A DNA stretch of 64,000 nt, from NCBI GenBank assembly GCA_052400625.1, contig JBQTGH010000006.1; one strand, written 5' to 3'. Below are positions 54,190-62,590 of the stretch, piece after piece. Within the stretch, counting starts at the first letter, position 1. The number at the start of each line of letters is the position of its first letter. Under the pieces are notes generated by a model. That model saw nothing but the letters and a program-made list of their open reading frames with translations, did not search any database and was not told the DNA's origin. A program made the translations under genes and the position numbers. This stretch comes from Thermophagus sp052400625 (GTDB lineage Bacteria; Bacteroidota; Bacteroidia; Bacteroidales; Marinilabiliaceae).

Positions 54190-56622
54190 TTAGACATTTG
54201 CCACCTTAATAATATCGGCCAGCACTCCAGCAGCAGTAACATCAGCTCCGGCGCCATACCCCTTAATCTGCATCGGATGTTCGAAATAATGTTCCGACCA
54301 TATCAAAACAATATTGTTGCTCCCTTCCAAATCGAAGAACGGATGCATCCTATCCACCTCTATCAATCCCACTTTAGCCTTTCCGTCGGCAGTCATCTGA
54401 GCGGCATAACGTAATTTTTTATTGTTGGCCACCGCCTTTTTCCTTCTATCCTCAAAGAGCGCATCCATTTCCTTAATTTTCTCCATGAAAAGCTCCAAAG
54501 AGGGCAGTTCGAGATAACTTTGGGGCACAAAAGGCTCCACCTCCACATCCGACTGTTCGAGGGGATAACCAGCTTCCCTGGCAAGGATAAGAGCCTTACG
54601 CACCACATCGGTACCACTGAGATCAATTCTCGGGTCGGGTTCACTAAATCCTTTTTCTTTAGCATCAATGATAACCTGCGACAGTGGTTGATCCTCCGAA
54701 AGGGTATTAACAATATAATTTAACGTACCGGAAAGTACCGCTTCCAGCCTTAAAATCTTTTCACCACTTCGAACCAGATCGTTGATGGGCGCAATGATAG
54801 GCAACCCGGCTCCCACATTGGTTTCATAAAAGAATTTCACCCCTTTCTTACGTGCAGTCTCTTTCAGCTTGCGATAAGTAGCGAAAGAAGAAGAACTGGC
54901 AATTTTATTGGCCGTAACCACCGAGACGTTTGCTTCAAGTAAAGATTGATATAATGCCGCCACATCCTCACTAGCACTGCAATCAACGAAAACACTATTG
55001 GCCAGGTTCATTTCGATTATCCTATCTCGGAACGAAGAGACATTTCCCGGGATCCCTTCCCGATTAAGCTGTTCGATCACATTCTCAGGGTTAAGTCCAT
55101 CTTTATCGAAGACCATGGTATTTCTTCCTGCCAAACCAACCACTCTAATTTTAAGGCTATTGTTTTTTATCAATTTTTCCCTTTGGGTGGCAATTTTATG
55201 AATCAGCTTACTTCCCACCGTACCTTTACCCACGATAAAGAGATTAAGCCGAGAATAATCGGACAAGAAAAACGCTTCATGAATAACATTCAACGCCTTT
55301 TTAATATCCTTTTCCTTAATAACAAAAGAAATATTGAGTTCGGAAGCCCCTTGTGCAATGGCATACACATTGACCCCGTTTTTGCCTACGCTATTAAACA
55401 GCAAGCCGGCCATTCCGGTAGTATGCTTCATATTTTCACCCACAATGGCCACTACGGCCATCTCATCATCGATGTTAATATTGCTGATTTGTCGCTCATC
55501 CAGTTCTCTTTTAAATTCCTTCTCAATGGCATGGCGAGCAATATCGGTTTGACGGCTATCAATAACGATGCTGATACTGTTTTCGGAAGAAGCCTGAGAA
55601 ATCAGAATCACGTTAACTTCCTTCTCCGCCAGCGAAGCAAACAGTCGCATGGCAATTCCTGAGACGCCCACCATTCCAATTCCCTGCACGGTAAGGAGTG
55701 CCACATTTTTAATAGAAGAAATCCCTTTAATCTGTCGCTCTTCAGGAATTTCTTTCACGCCGTCGATCAACGTTCCCGGGGCGTTGGGATTAAATGTATT
55801 TTTAATGGTAATTGGAATATTTTTCTGATAGACAGGCAGAATAGTAGGGGGATAAATCACTTTTGCTCCGAAATGAGACAACTCCATAGCTTCGGCATAG
55901 CTCAAGTGTTTAATGCAATAGGCTCTACTAATAATCTTAGGATCAGCAGTCATAAATCCATCCACATCGGTCCAGATTTCCAGCATCTGTGCCTCAAAAG
56001 CCGAAGCAAGAATCGAAGCCGTATAGTCGGATCCCCCTCTTCCTAAGGTGGAATTTTCATTTTGAGCATTGCTGCAAATAAATCCCGGGAAAAGGGAAAG
56101 GTTCCCCAACCGGTTCTTCAGTTCCGCGAGCAACTTATAGGTAGTGTGAAGGTCGGCCCTTGGTCTTCCATACTCCACATAGGATTTGATGTAAAGTCGG
56201 CTGTCAAACCATTGGGCTCCCAGAAACTCTGCAATAATCTTAGACGATAATCGTTCACCAAACCCGGAAATACCGGCCAAGCTTTTATCCGTCAACTCAC
56301 GGGTGAGAAAAACCCCTTTAATGATGGATTTCAGCTCGTCAAACATGGGGAGCAATTCCATTTGGATCGCGTTCGATGATGGATCGGGAAACAAAGATTG
56401 TATAATTTGCTGATGAATCGAGATGATATAATCTATTTCCGAAGCATAGCCAGAATTTCCGTCCCCTGCCATTCGCGCTGCTCTGATCAGACGATCGGTA
56501 ATGCCACCAATAGCGGACACCACCACGACCACCGGACCTTGAGTGGCCTCCACAATGCTCTTTACTTTTGCTATATTTTCGGCAGAGCCGACAGAAGTGC
56601 CTCCAAATTTTAATACTTTCAT
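54190..56622 (-). CDS. thrA: Bifunctional aspartokinase/homoserine dehydrogenase
   Basis: 810 residues, the usual ThrA length. The aspartokinase domain starts with M-K-V-L-K-F-G-G-T-S-V-G and has the W-T-D-V-D-G-F-M-T-A-D segment; two ACT domains lie about 315-460. Homoserine dehydrogenase follows with the V-G-K-G-T-V-G-S-K-L NAD(P) loop (about 467-476), a long A-N-K-I-A region, and G-T-L-N-Y-I near 625. It performs the first and third steps from aspartate to threonine. Not beside thrC. Copy C of the dispersed element forms its leader. Confidence 0.95.
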   Translation of the reverse strand: MKVLKFGGTSVGSAENIAKVKSIVEATQGPVVVVVSAIGGITDRLIRAARMAGDGNSGYASEIDYIISIHQQIIQSLFPDPSSNAIQMELLPMFDELKSIIKGVFLTRELTDKSLAGISGFGERLSSKIIAEFLGAQWFDSRLYIKSYVEYGRPRADLHTTYKLLAELKNRLGNLSLFPGFICSNAQNENSTLGRGGSDYTASILASAFEAQMLEIWTDVDGFMTADPKIISRAYCIKHLSYAEAMELSHFGAKVIYPPTILPVYQKNIPITIKNTFNPNAPGTLIDGVKEIPEERQIKGISSIKNVALLTVQGIGMVGVSGIAMRLFASLAEKEVNVILISQASSENSISIVIDSRQTDIARHAIEKEFKRELDERQISNINIDDEMAVVAIVGENMKHTTGMAGLLFNSVGKNGVNVYAIAQGASELNISFVIKEKDIKKALNVIHEAFFLSDYSRLNLFIVGKGTVGSKLIHKIATQREKLIKNNSLKIRVVGLAGRNTMVFDKDGLNPENVIEQLNREGIPGNVSSFRDRIIEMNLANSVFVDCSASEDVAALYQSLLEANVSVVTANKIASSSSFATYRKLKETARKKGVKFFYETNVGAGLPIIAPINDLVRSGEKILRLEAVLSGTLNYIVNTLSEDQPLSQVIIDAKEKGFSEPDPRIDLSGTDVVRKALILAREAGYPLEQSDVEVEPFVPQSYLELPSLELFMEKIKEMDALFEDRRKKAVANNKKLRYAAQMTADGKAKVGLIEVDRMHPFFDLEGSNNIVLIWSEHYFEHPMQIKGYGAGADVTAAGVLADIIKVANV

Positions 56623-56725
56623 CCGTATAAATTATAGTTAAGTTATTGGTTGGATGGAACTCGCATGATTGAAGGTAAATACATACTCTTTTGTGACAAT
56701 CTCACATTGTCATGCTCGTTTCATC
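56623..56725 (-). repeat. Dispersed leader element, copy C (upstream of thrA)
   Basis: Minus strand: GATGAAACGAGCATG (56711-56725), a 6-bp hairpin GACAAT-GTGAG-ATTGTC, linker, CATGCGAGTTCCATC (56653-56667), then CCAATAACTTAA and TATACGG immediately before the thrA ATG. This is the best preserved copy, and all proposed stems can form. Confidence 0.82.
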
Positions 56726-57257
56726 AAAAAATAAATTGATTGATTATTAGAATTCAGCTTTATATAGTCCTTTATCATTTTTTTACCACAGCAATGGTTG
56801 ACTTAATTTTAAAATATAATTAATTGTTTCAATGACATTTATTATCTAGCACTTATGCATTTTAAAATCCTATTTAGATCTGCAATCCAGACTAAAATTA
56901 TCATTCAGTTACATCCTAATCAAAAGTATGATAACCCATTTTAACCCACTCTATCAAAGTTATAAAAAGACAAACTAACATCATGACCTATATCCAAAAC
57001 TATTTATGAGGAGTCCAATCAATCACACCTAATTTTTACAGCATCCACTTCTGCTAAAAACAGGGAAAAACAAATTTAGAAAAAAACGGGTGAAAACATG
57101 ATAAATGTTATTTTATAAAACAAAAAACTAAGAATTTGTTGAACCATTTCGACATTTTGCATCAATCAGGAAGCATTAATGTTTTAAATTGATTTGAACA
57201 AAAGGAACCATTTGGACGTCGTCCCATTCATGAAAGCTCATCTCAGTCTATATCCCT
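56726..57257. other. Intergenic, no gene seen
   Basis: About 530 very AT-rich bases between copies C and D. No gene, RNA or repeat recognised. Confidence 0.4.
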
Positions 57258-57371
57258 CATTAATTAAATCGTATAAAGTTCACAAATGGATAGCCGAATG
57301 GCATTCACATAGCTTGTCCAAAATTAAGACAACTTCTTTAATCGCAACCCGATTGCCATGCTCGTTTCATC
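57258..57371 (-). repeat. Dispersed leader element, copy D (no gene behind it)
   Basis: Minus strand: GATGAAACGAGCATGG (57357-57371), hairpin GCAA-TCGGG-TTGC, linker, TATGTGAATGCCATTC (a diverged CATGCGAGTTCCATC), then a tail with TTTATACGATTTAATTAATG. The GCATG partner TATGT still pairs through two G-U wobbles. The ATG opens only a five-codon frame, and the next gene leftwards (thrA) has its own copy, so this copy is an orphan. Confidence 0.65.
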
Positions 57372-57471
57372 TTTAAAAAGTTAAAATTCAACCATCAAGC
57401 GAATCAAAGACCAATTTATGGTTTCCCTATAAATAATTCATTGATTGACCCCCGAAAACTAAAGAAATAGC

Positions 57472-57501
57472 TTTGGGGTTTGATTACAATGACTAATTTT
57501 G
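57472..57501 (+). promoter_or_regulatory. Promoter of prfC
   Basis: TTTG (57472-57475), 18 bases, TAATTTTG (57494-57501). The -7 box covers the possible TTG start at 57499, so translation must begin further down at ATG 57523. Confidence 0.75.
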
Positions 57502-57522
57502 CAGGCTGAAAAATATGCCAAC

Positions 57523-59097
57523 ATGACATTTAAAGAAGAAATAAAAAGGCGCCGTACTTTTGGAATTGTAAGTCATCCCGATGCCGGGAAAACCACCCTG
57601 ACAGAGAAGTTATTACTATTTGGAGGAGCCATTCACGTTGCCGGAGCGGTAAAATCCAACAAAATAAAAAAGAGTGCCACCTCCGATTTCATGGAAATAG
57701 AGAAGCAAAGGGGGATATCGGTTGCCACGTCGGTCATGGGATTTGAATATAAAGGATATAAGGTCAACATATTAGACACACCGGGACACCAAGATTTTGC
57801 CGAAGACACCTATCGCACACTTACTGCGGTAGACAGTGTCATTATTGTGATTGATGCGGCCAAAGGAGTTGAAGCCCAAACGCGTAAGCTGATGGAAGTG
57901 TGTCGGATGCGCAATACGCCGGTCATTGTATTTGTCAACAAAATGGACCGTCCTTCTCGAGACCCCTTTGATCTATTGGATGAAATTGAAAAAGAACTCA
58001 ATATTGAAGTGCGTCCGTTGAGTTGGCCCATTGGCAATGGCCCCGATTTCAGAGGAGTATATAACTTATATGAACAAAATCTTTATCTTTTCAGTCCCAA
58101 CAAACAAGTGGTTGAAGAAGGGATCAGTCTGGAAGTTTCCGACCCCAATTTGGAAAAAGAAATAGGGGAATCGATGGCCATCAATTTACGTGAAGAACTG
58201 GAACTTATCAACGGCGTATATCCCTCATTCGAGGAAGCTGGTTATTTGGCGGGAAAACAAGCACCTGTATTTTTTGGAAGTGCATTAAACAATTTTGGTG
58301 TACGCGAATTGCTACATTGTTTTTTGGAGATAGCCCCTTCTCCGCTACCCTCAACGGCAGAAGAGCGTCAGGTGAACCCCGAGGAAGAGAAGTTCAGCGG
58401 TTTTGTGTTTAAGATCCATGCCAATATGGATCCCAACCACCGGAACCGGATCGCCTTTGTAAAAATATGTTCGGGACGTTTTGCACGTAACACCAATTAT
58501 AAGCATGTACGTCTGGGCAAGCAGATGAAATTCAGCAGTCCAACCGCCTTTATGGCCGAAAAAAAATCGATCGTTGACGAAGCTTATCCGGGCGACATCA
58601 TCGGTATTCCCGACTCCGGAAACTTCAAGATTGGCGACAGTCTTAGCGAAACAGAAGATTTACATTTTAAAGGCTTGCCCAGTTTTTCCCCAGAACTGTT
58701 TCGGTACATTGAAAATGCCGACCCCATGAAGTCGAAGCAGCTGGCCAAAGGCATCGATCAGCTGATGGATGAAGGGGTTGCCCAGCTTTTTGTGAGCCAG
58801 TTCAATGGTCGTAAAATCATTGGTACGGTTGGTGCGCTTCAATTTGAAGTAATTCAATATCGTCTTTTACACGAATACGGTGCTTCATGTCGATATGATC
58901 CCATCAATTTATACAAAGCCTGTTGGCTGGAAGCAGAGGATGAAGCACAATTGGCCGATTTTAAGCGGCGGAAACACCAGTATATGGCGCATGACAAGTC
59001 GGGCCGGGATGTATTTCTGGCGGACTCGGCCTATATGTTGCAGATGGCCAAAGAAAGTTTCAAGGGGATAAAGTTTCATTTTACTTCGGAGTTTTAA
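57523..59097 (+). CDS. prfC: Peptide chain release factor 3
   Basis: 524 residues from ATG 57523. G domain: H-P-D-A-G-K-T-T (about 19-26), D-T-P-G-H-Q-D-F, N-K-M-D. The stretch R-R-R-T-F-G-I-V-S-H and the G-I-S-V-A-T-S-V region are RF3-specific within the EF-G-like GTPases. RF3 removes RF1/RF2 from the ribosome after peptide release. Start chosen from the promoter position and family N-terminus. Confidence 0.96.
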   Translation: MTFKEEIKRRRTFGIVSHPDAGKTTLTEKLLLFGGAIHVAGAVKSNKIKKSATSDFMEIEKQRGISVATSVMGFEYKGYKVNILDTPGHQDFAEDTYRTLTAVDSVIIVIDAAKGVEAQTRKLMEVCRMRNTPVIVFVNKMDRPSRDPFDLLDEIEKELNIEVRPLSWPIGNGPDFRGVYNLYEQNLYLFSPNKQVVEEGISLEVSDPNLEKEIGESMAINLREELELINGVYPSFEEAGYLAGKQAPVFFGSALNNFGVRELLHCFLEIAPSPLPSTAEERQVNPEEEKFSGFVFKIHANMDPNHRNRIAFVKICSGRFARNTNYKHVRLGKQMKFSSPTAFMAEKKSIVDEAYPGDIIGIPDSGNFKIGDSLSETEDLHFKGLPSFSPELFRYIENADPMKSKQLAKGIDQLMDEGVAQLFVSQFNGRKIIGTVGALQFEVIQYRLLHEYGASCRYDPINLYKACWLEAEDEAQLADFKRRKHQYMAHDKSGRDVFLADSAYMLQMAKESFKGIKFHFTSEF

Positions 59098-59280
59098 GAA
59101 TGTCGGTATTTTATAAATTTTAGATTTGGGGTTTCCAGCTGAATGGTGTTCTTTTTTGCTTGCTTTGTTAATTGCGAAAAAAAAGGCGATCTTGAAAGAA
59201 AAAGAAAACGTAGCCTTGCAGTGGCAACCAACAGACCTGTAATAAAATAAAACCATCCATCCGGATAAAAAGATATAAAG

Positions 59281-59856
59281 ATGATATCGGAAAGTTTCTT
59301 GCACACCTGGATATTGATTCCCCTATTAATCTTTTTTGCGCGAGTATCGGATGTAACCATCGGCACGATACGGATAGTTTTCATATCCAAAGGCTTAAAA
59401 GTAATCGCTCCATTTCTGGGGTTCTTTGAAATATTTATCTGGCTAATTGCCATGACCAAGATATTTCAAAATTTGGACAACTGGTTTTATTTTGTTGCCT
59501 ATAGTGCGGGTTTTGCGACGGGCAATTACATTGGATTGTTAATTGAAGAAAAACTTGCATTAGGGTATGCTAATCTTCGAATAATCACACAACAACCCGG
59601 ACTTGAATTAGCGCGTAAACTATCGGAATCGGGCTTTGGTGTTACCTGGCACAATGCGCAGGGTTCGCGCGGCGAAGTAACGGTAATCTATTGCGTAATT
59701 AAACGTTCAAGCTTTAAGGAGGCTGCTCAACTGATCAAAGAATTCAATCCAAAAGCGTTTTACACCATAGAAGATGTTCGTTTTGCCAACCAAGGCGTAT
59801 TTCCCATGCGGGTAAACCGCAGCAATGTCTATTTTCCGCGCAGAAAAGGGAAATAA
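59281..59856 (+). CDS. DUF2179/DUF5698 membrane protein (UPF0316)
   Basis: 191 residues. About three membrane helices (13-31, 42-63, 68-95), with R-V-S-D-V-T-I-G-T-I-R and F-I-W-L-I-A-M-T, the DUF5698 signature. A cytoplasmic DUF2179 domain follows (about 105-185, A-F-Y-T-I-E-D-V-R-F-A). UPF0316 proteins are YebE/YitT-like membrane proteins with no established function. The gene lies 183 bases after prfC and may share its transcript. Confidence 0.88.
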   Translation: MISESFLHTWILIPLLIFFARVSDVTIGTIRIVFISKGLKVIAPFLGFFEIFIWLIAMTKIFQNLDNWFYFVAYSAGFATGNYIGLLIEEKLALGYANLRIITQQPGLELARKLSESGFGVTWHNAQGSRGEVTVIYCVIKRSSFKEAAQLIKEFNPKAFYTIEDVRFANQGVFPMRVNRSNVYFPRRKGK

Positions 59857-60083
59857 ACATTATATGATATCCATTGCTTCCCTGTGTGAGCATCAGAATT
59901 AAAACAGATTTTTAGCAAACAGGTAAGATATCTAATCTGATCAAGACAAAAAATCCATGATATTGATAGAACAATTGGTTGCACCCCTTCATCCCATGCT
60001 TGGGCCTCTGAGAAGCTCGTATCAATCCATTTGACGTCGAATACAAGCTTCCAGTTATACTTAACAACCAATGATATAAATTT

Positions 60084-61460
60084 CTAATATTTAATCACCT
60101 GAACATCATTTTTATTCGCCGCCAACCATGCCCGGATGATGAGACGAGTATCGCGATTATCGTCTCCGCCGGCGAGGAAATTTTCAAGCATAGAAGGTTC
60201 GGTTACCACAACATCGTCCCCAAACCAACCATACCCTTTAAGGGTCCCCCTCTCGACCCAAACAAACGATTTTTCGTCGGGATGCCGGCCATTGTCGACG
60301 ATAAAAAAGTTGGAATATGGGAAGTTTTGACGCTTCAGCAGTCCCAAAGCCCGCTTGTTATATTCCACCGGGTTTTCAATCCCCAGGCAAGCACCATTGC
60401 ACCCCTTGAGGTGATAGCTGAAACATGCGCCACTATTCTCTTCCAAACCCGATAACTTTCTGCACAAATGATACTCCTGCACCCAAAGAGCCAAATGATT
60501 ATTGGCTTTCACTTTGGAAGTAAAAGCATCCATGGGTTTTTCAGTCTTACCTTTGATTCTGTCCACGAAGAATCGGACATATCCCTTTCTGTCCACATAA
60601 TGATAAATACCCCAAGCGGGGTTATTCGATTTAAGGGCTTTATTAAAAGCAGGTTTCAGTTTTTTTATTTCATCGGCCTCCATGATCAGAGCGATGAGCT
60701 CCGACCCGGTGACCATGCAGCTCACCTCGGCCAGTTGCTCTTTCAAACGAATCTTCGATTTACCATTGGCTGTCAAATGCGAAAATACCCGTTTTCGGAT
60801 GTTGCGACTCTTTCCCACATAAATAACCTGTCCGTTGGCATCGTAGAAAAAATAGACTCCCGGTTTTTGAGGCAATTCGCGCAGTCGATTCAGGTCCAGA
60901 TCCGGATGAAGGTGCTTGAAGACCGACGCTTTCTGAGGATAGATAAAGTCGCCAGTTTGCTCCATCAGAAATCTGAGCAGCAAAGCTGTGGCATGGGCAT
61001 CGCCCCCCGCCCTGTGACGATCGGACAAAGGGATTCCCAGGCTTTGACACAACTTGCCGAGGCTGTAAGAGGGAAGTCCCGGCACAATCTTACGCGACAA
61101 TTTTACGGTACACAGCACTTCGCGCTCATACTCATAGCCCAGACTTTCAAATTCCTTTTGGATGAATTGGTAATCGAACGTTGCATTGTGAGCCACAAAA
61201 ATGGTATTTTCGGTGATCTCAACTATTCTGCGTGCCACTTCAAAAAAGCGAGGAGCCTGTTGCACCATATCATCCGTAATACCGGTAAGACGGCTAATAT
61301 AGGGAGGAATAGACATTTCCGGATTAATGAGCGTCACCAACTGGTCCACCACCTCTTTCCCCTCCATAACGAAAATAGCAATTTCGGTGATGCGCCCCAC
61401 CCCTGCTTTTCCTCCGGTAGTTTCCACATCAATAACTGAATATCTGGGAGTTTTATTCAT
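60084..61460 (-). CDS. DEDD exonuclease fused to a GIY-YIG (UvrC-type) nuclease domain
   Basis: 458 residues from ATG 61460; a TTG at 61478 would add six residues. N-terminal DnaQ-like exonuclease (about 6-175): V-I-D-V-E-T-T-G-G (ExoI), H-N-A-T-F-D, and H-R-A-G-G-D-A. Middle GIY-YIG domain (about 195-280): G-V-Y-F-F-Y-D, V-I-Y-V-G-K-S. The C-terminus resembles UvrC's non-catalytic part and has Cys-rich N-S-G-A-C-F-S-Y-H-L-K-G-C-N-G-A-C-L. Such fusions are UvrC homologues, called Cho-like, probably acting in DNA repair; no UvrA/UvrB is nearby. Confidence 0.9.
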   Translation of the reverse strand: MNKTPRYSVIDVETTGGKAGVGRITEIAIFVMEGKEVVDQLVTLINPEMSIPPYISRLTGITDDMVQQAPRFFEVARRIVEITENTIFVAHNATFDYQFIQKEFESLGYEYEREVLCTVKLSRKIVPGLPSYSLGKLCQSLGIPLSDRHRAGGDAHATALLLRFLMEQTGDFIYPQKASVFKHLHPDLDLNRLRELPQKPGVYFFYDANGQVIYVGKSRNIRKRVFSHLTANGKSKIRLKEQLAEVSCMVTGSELIALIMEADEIKKLKPAFNKALKSNNPAWGIYHYVDRKGYVRFFVDRIKGKTEKPMDAFTSKVKANNHLALWVQEYHLCRKLSGLEENSGACFSYHLKGCNGACLGIENPVEYNKRALGLLKRQNFPYSNFFIVDNGRHPDEKSFVWVERGTLKGYGWFGDDVVVTEPSMLENFLAGGDDNRDTRLIIRAWLAANKNDVQVIKY

Positions 61461-61507
61461 GGTTGCAAAAGTATTCAAAAAATAAAGAATTTAAAGAGTC
61501 CAAAAGG

Positions 61508-61538
61508 TTGCAATCAATGCTATTTTGCGCTATTTTTG
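61508..61538 (+). promoter_or_regulatory. Promoter of the 6S-like RNA
   Basis: TTG (61508-61510), 20 bases, TATTTTTG (61531-61538), an exact -7 box. No open frame follows, and transcription is expected to start near 61545. Confidence 0.75.
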
Positions 61539-61544
61539 CAGTAT

Positions 61545-61755
61545 AAAGATCATTGAAAAGAAGGCATGAAAAATATGCCGCACCGGATTAATTGATTGTT
61601 AAACTCAACACTACAAACATACCGAGTGAAACTATTCGTTAAAAGGGCAGGCCTCAACCTTCGGGTTGTCTTCGGACACGGAGGATCCCCGCTTAACGGG
61701 TGTACTCAAATCCTGTCGTCAGGAGTTTAAATAATCCAACTGGTGCGGCACCACA
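61545..61755 (+). ncRNA. ssrS: Structured small RNA, probable 6S RNA (6S-Flavo type)
   Basis: The transcript between a good promoter and a strong terminator folds as a long rod. TGCCGCACC (61576-61584) pairs with GGTGCGGCA (61742-61750). GGATTA (61585-61590) pairs with TAATCC (61732-61737), and TTAAACTC (61599-61606) with GAGTTTAA (61723-61730). Inside are CAACC-TTCG-GGTTG and CCCG-CTTAA-CGGG hairpins and an open central region. Length (about 175-200 nt), a closed rod with an internal bubble and its own promoter fit 6S RNA, which binds RNA polymerase holoenzyme. I recall similar cores in the 6S-Flavo family, but this is from memory; the SRP and tmRNA signatures are absent. Confidence 0.65.
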
Positions 61756-61758
61756 TTG

Positions 61759-61801
61759 AAAAAAGGGTGATCCGGAATTTTAACGGATTACCCTTTTTTT
61801 T
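61759..61801 (+). terminator. Terminator of the 6S-like RNA
   Basis: AAAAGGGTGATCCG and CGGATTACCCTTTT form a stem with an A/T-rich loop and a long T run. Confidence 0.92.
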
Positions 61802-61817
61802 GTATGGTAAAGTGTGG

Positions 61818-61991
61818 TTAAGCCCGAAAAATGCATTAGAACATCTATTACGAATTAAAATTGCTGCCAATCAAGTCGCAAGCTAACTTGTTTCCATTCA
61901 CCATAGCGGTGCTATGCCTCATTTCAACAAGTTCTTGATTGATTGCACTTTTAATTCTCACGACGAAATTCTAATGCATTATTCGGGTTAA
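61818..61991. repeat. Long imperfect palindrome, about 175 bp (possible MITE-like element)
   Basis: The two halves are nearly reverse complements. TTAAGCCCGAA and AATGCATTAGAA on the left match TTCTAATGCATT and TTCGGGTTAA on the right; GAATTAAAA matches TTTTAATTC; CAATCAAG matches CTTGATTG; AACTTGTT matches AACAAGTT. The centre is a perfect CATAGC-GGT-GCTATG hairpin (61902-61916). No frame is present. It could be a non-autonomous mobile element or a very long RNA hairpin. Confidence 0.75.
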
Positions 61992-62264
61992 GGGGATTCG
62001 GGATGCTAGTTTTGGGGTATGAATTCTATGCTAACAGAGGATGAATGGCTGAAATTGCTGTCAGGACTGAAATATTTTCCGAGGAGTGTAAAATTTTCAA
62101 AAGCAATGAAGGACATGCACATAAGCAGTAAACAAAGCAAAAAACCTAGAAATGATCAAAAAAAATCCACCTCATAAAAAAAATCCAACCAATCGATCAT
62201 CAATGAAAATGAATAAATTACCGATTTAAGTCAATAAAAACGCCATTTTTTGGGCAAAAAAAGG
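61992..62264. other. Intergenic, no gene seen
   Basis: About 270 bases between the palindrome and the tRNA promoter. No gene or motif recognised. Confidence 0.4.
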
Positions 62265-62294
62265 TTTTGAGAAAACAAAAATTTTTTACCTTTG
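62265..62294 (+). promoter_or_regulatory. Promoter of tRNA-Gly-tRNA-Leu
   Basis: TTTTG (62265-62269), 17 bases, TACCTTTG (62287-62294), an exact -7 box, 37 bases before the tRNA. Confidence 0.75.
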
Positions 62295-62331
62295 CACTCG
62301 CTGATGAAAAGGAGATCAGCAAAAAAAGAAT

Positions 62332-62407
<76 letters not shown>

Positions 62408-62422
62408 AGATTAAAGGTGTCT

Positions 62423-62508
62423 GCCCAGATGGTGGAATCGGTAGACACGCCAGCTTGAGGGGCTGGTGGCCGTTACAGGCCGTGCAGGTTCGAGTCCTGT
62501 TCTGGGCA
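62423..62508 (+). tRNA. tRNA-Leu(GAG)
   Basis: Acceptor GCCCAGA/TCTGGGC, anticodon stem CCAGC/GCTGG, loop with GAG at 62457-62459, a long variable arm (GGCC/GGCC around 62468-62481), T arm CAGGTTCGAGTCCTG. Discriminator A; CCA not encoded. Fifteen bases after tRNA-Gly, so cotranscribed. Confidence 0.95.
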
Positions 62509-62511
62509 CAA

Positions 62512-62546
62512 AAAATCCCGATTGATATTATCAGTCGGGATTTTTT
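62512..62546. terminator. Terminator of the tRNA pair, probably bidirectional
   Basis: AAATCCCGATTGATA and TATCAGTCGGGATTT form a stem with one G-U pair, flanked by A and T runs. It also lies just beyond the leftward gene ending at 62591. Confidence 0.9.
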
Positions 62547-62590
62547 GTAGGTCTGGCCCTGCCAAACTCAAACATAGAGAAGCAGTCATA

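Noticed and set aside
56623..56725. thrA leader as a threonine attenuator or a SAM-I riboswitch (GATGAAAC resembles part of the SAM-I core)
   Set aside because: The same element precedes unrelated genes, no run of Thr/Ile codons is present, and the rest of the SAM-I core, including its kink-turn, is missing.
56711..56725. A conserved upstream peptide M-K-R-A in the element
   Set aside because: Copies A-C read ATG AAA CGA GCA TGA, but copy D replaces the stop and runs on for ten codons, so pairing rather than coding is conserved.
57499..57525. prfC start at TTG 57499
   Set aside because: That codon lies inside the -7 promoter box, and family N-termini fit ATG 57523.
60468..61439. 323-codon rightward frame
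   Set aside because: Antisense of the exonuclease/GIY-YIG gene, which has clear motifs.
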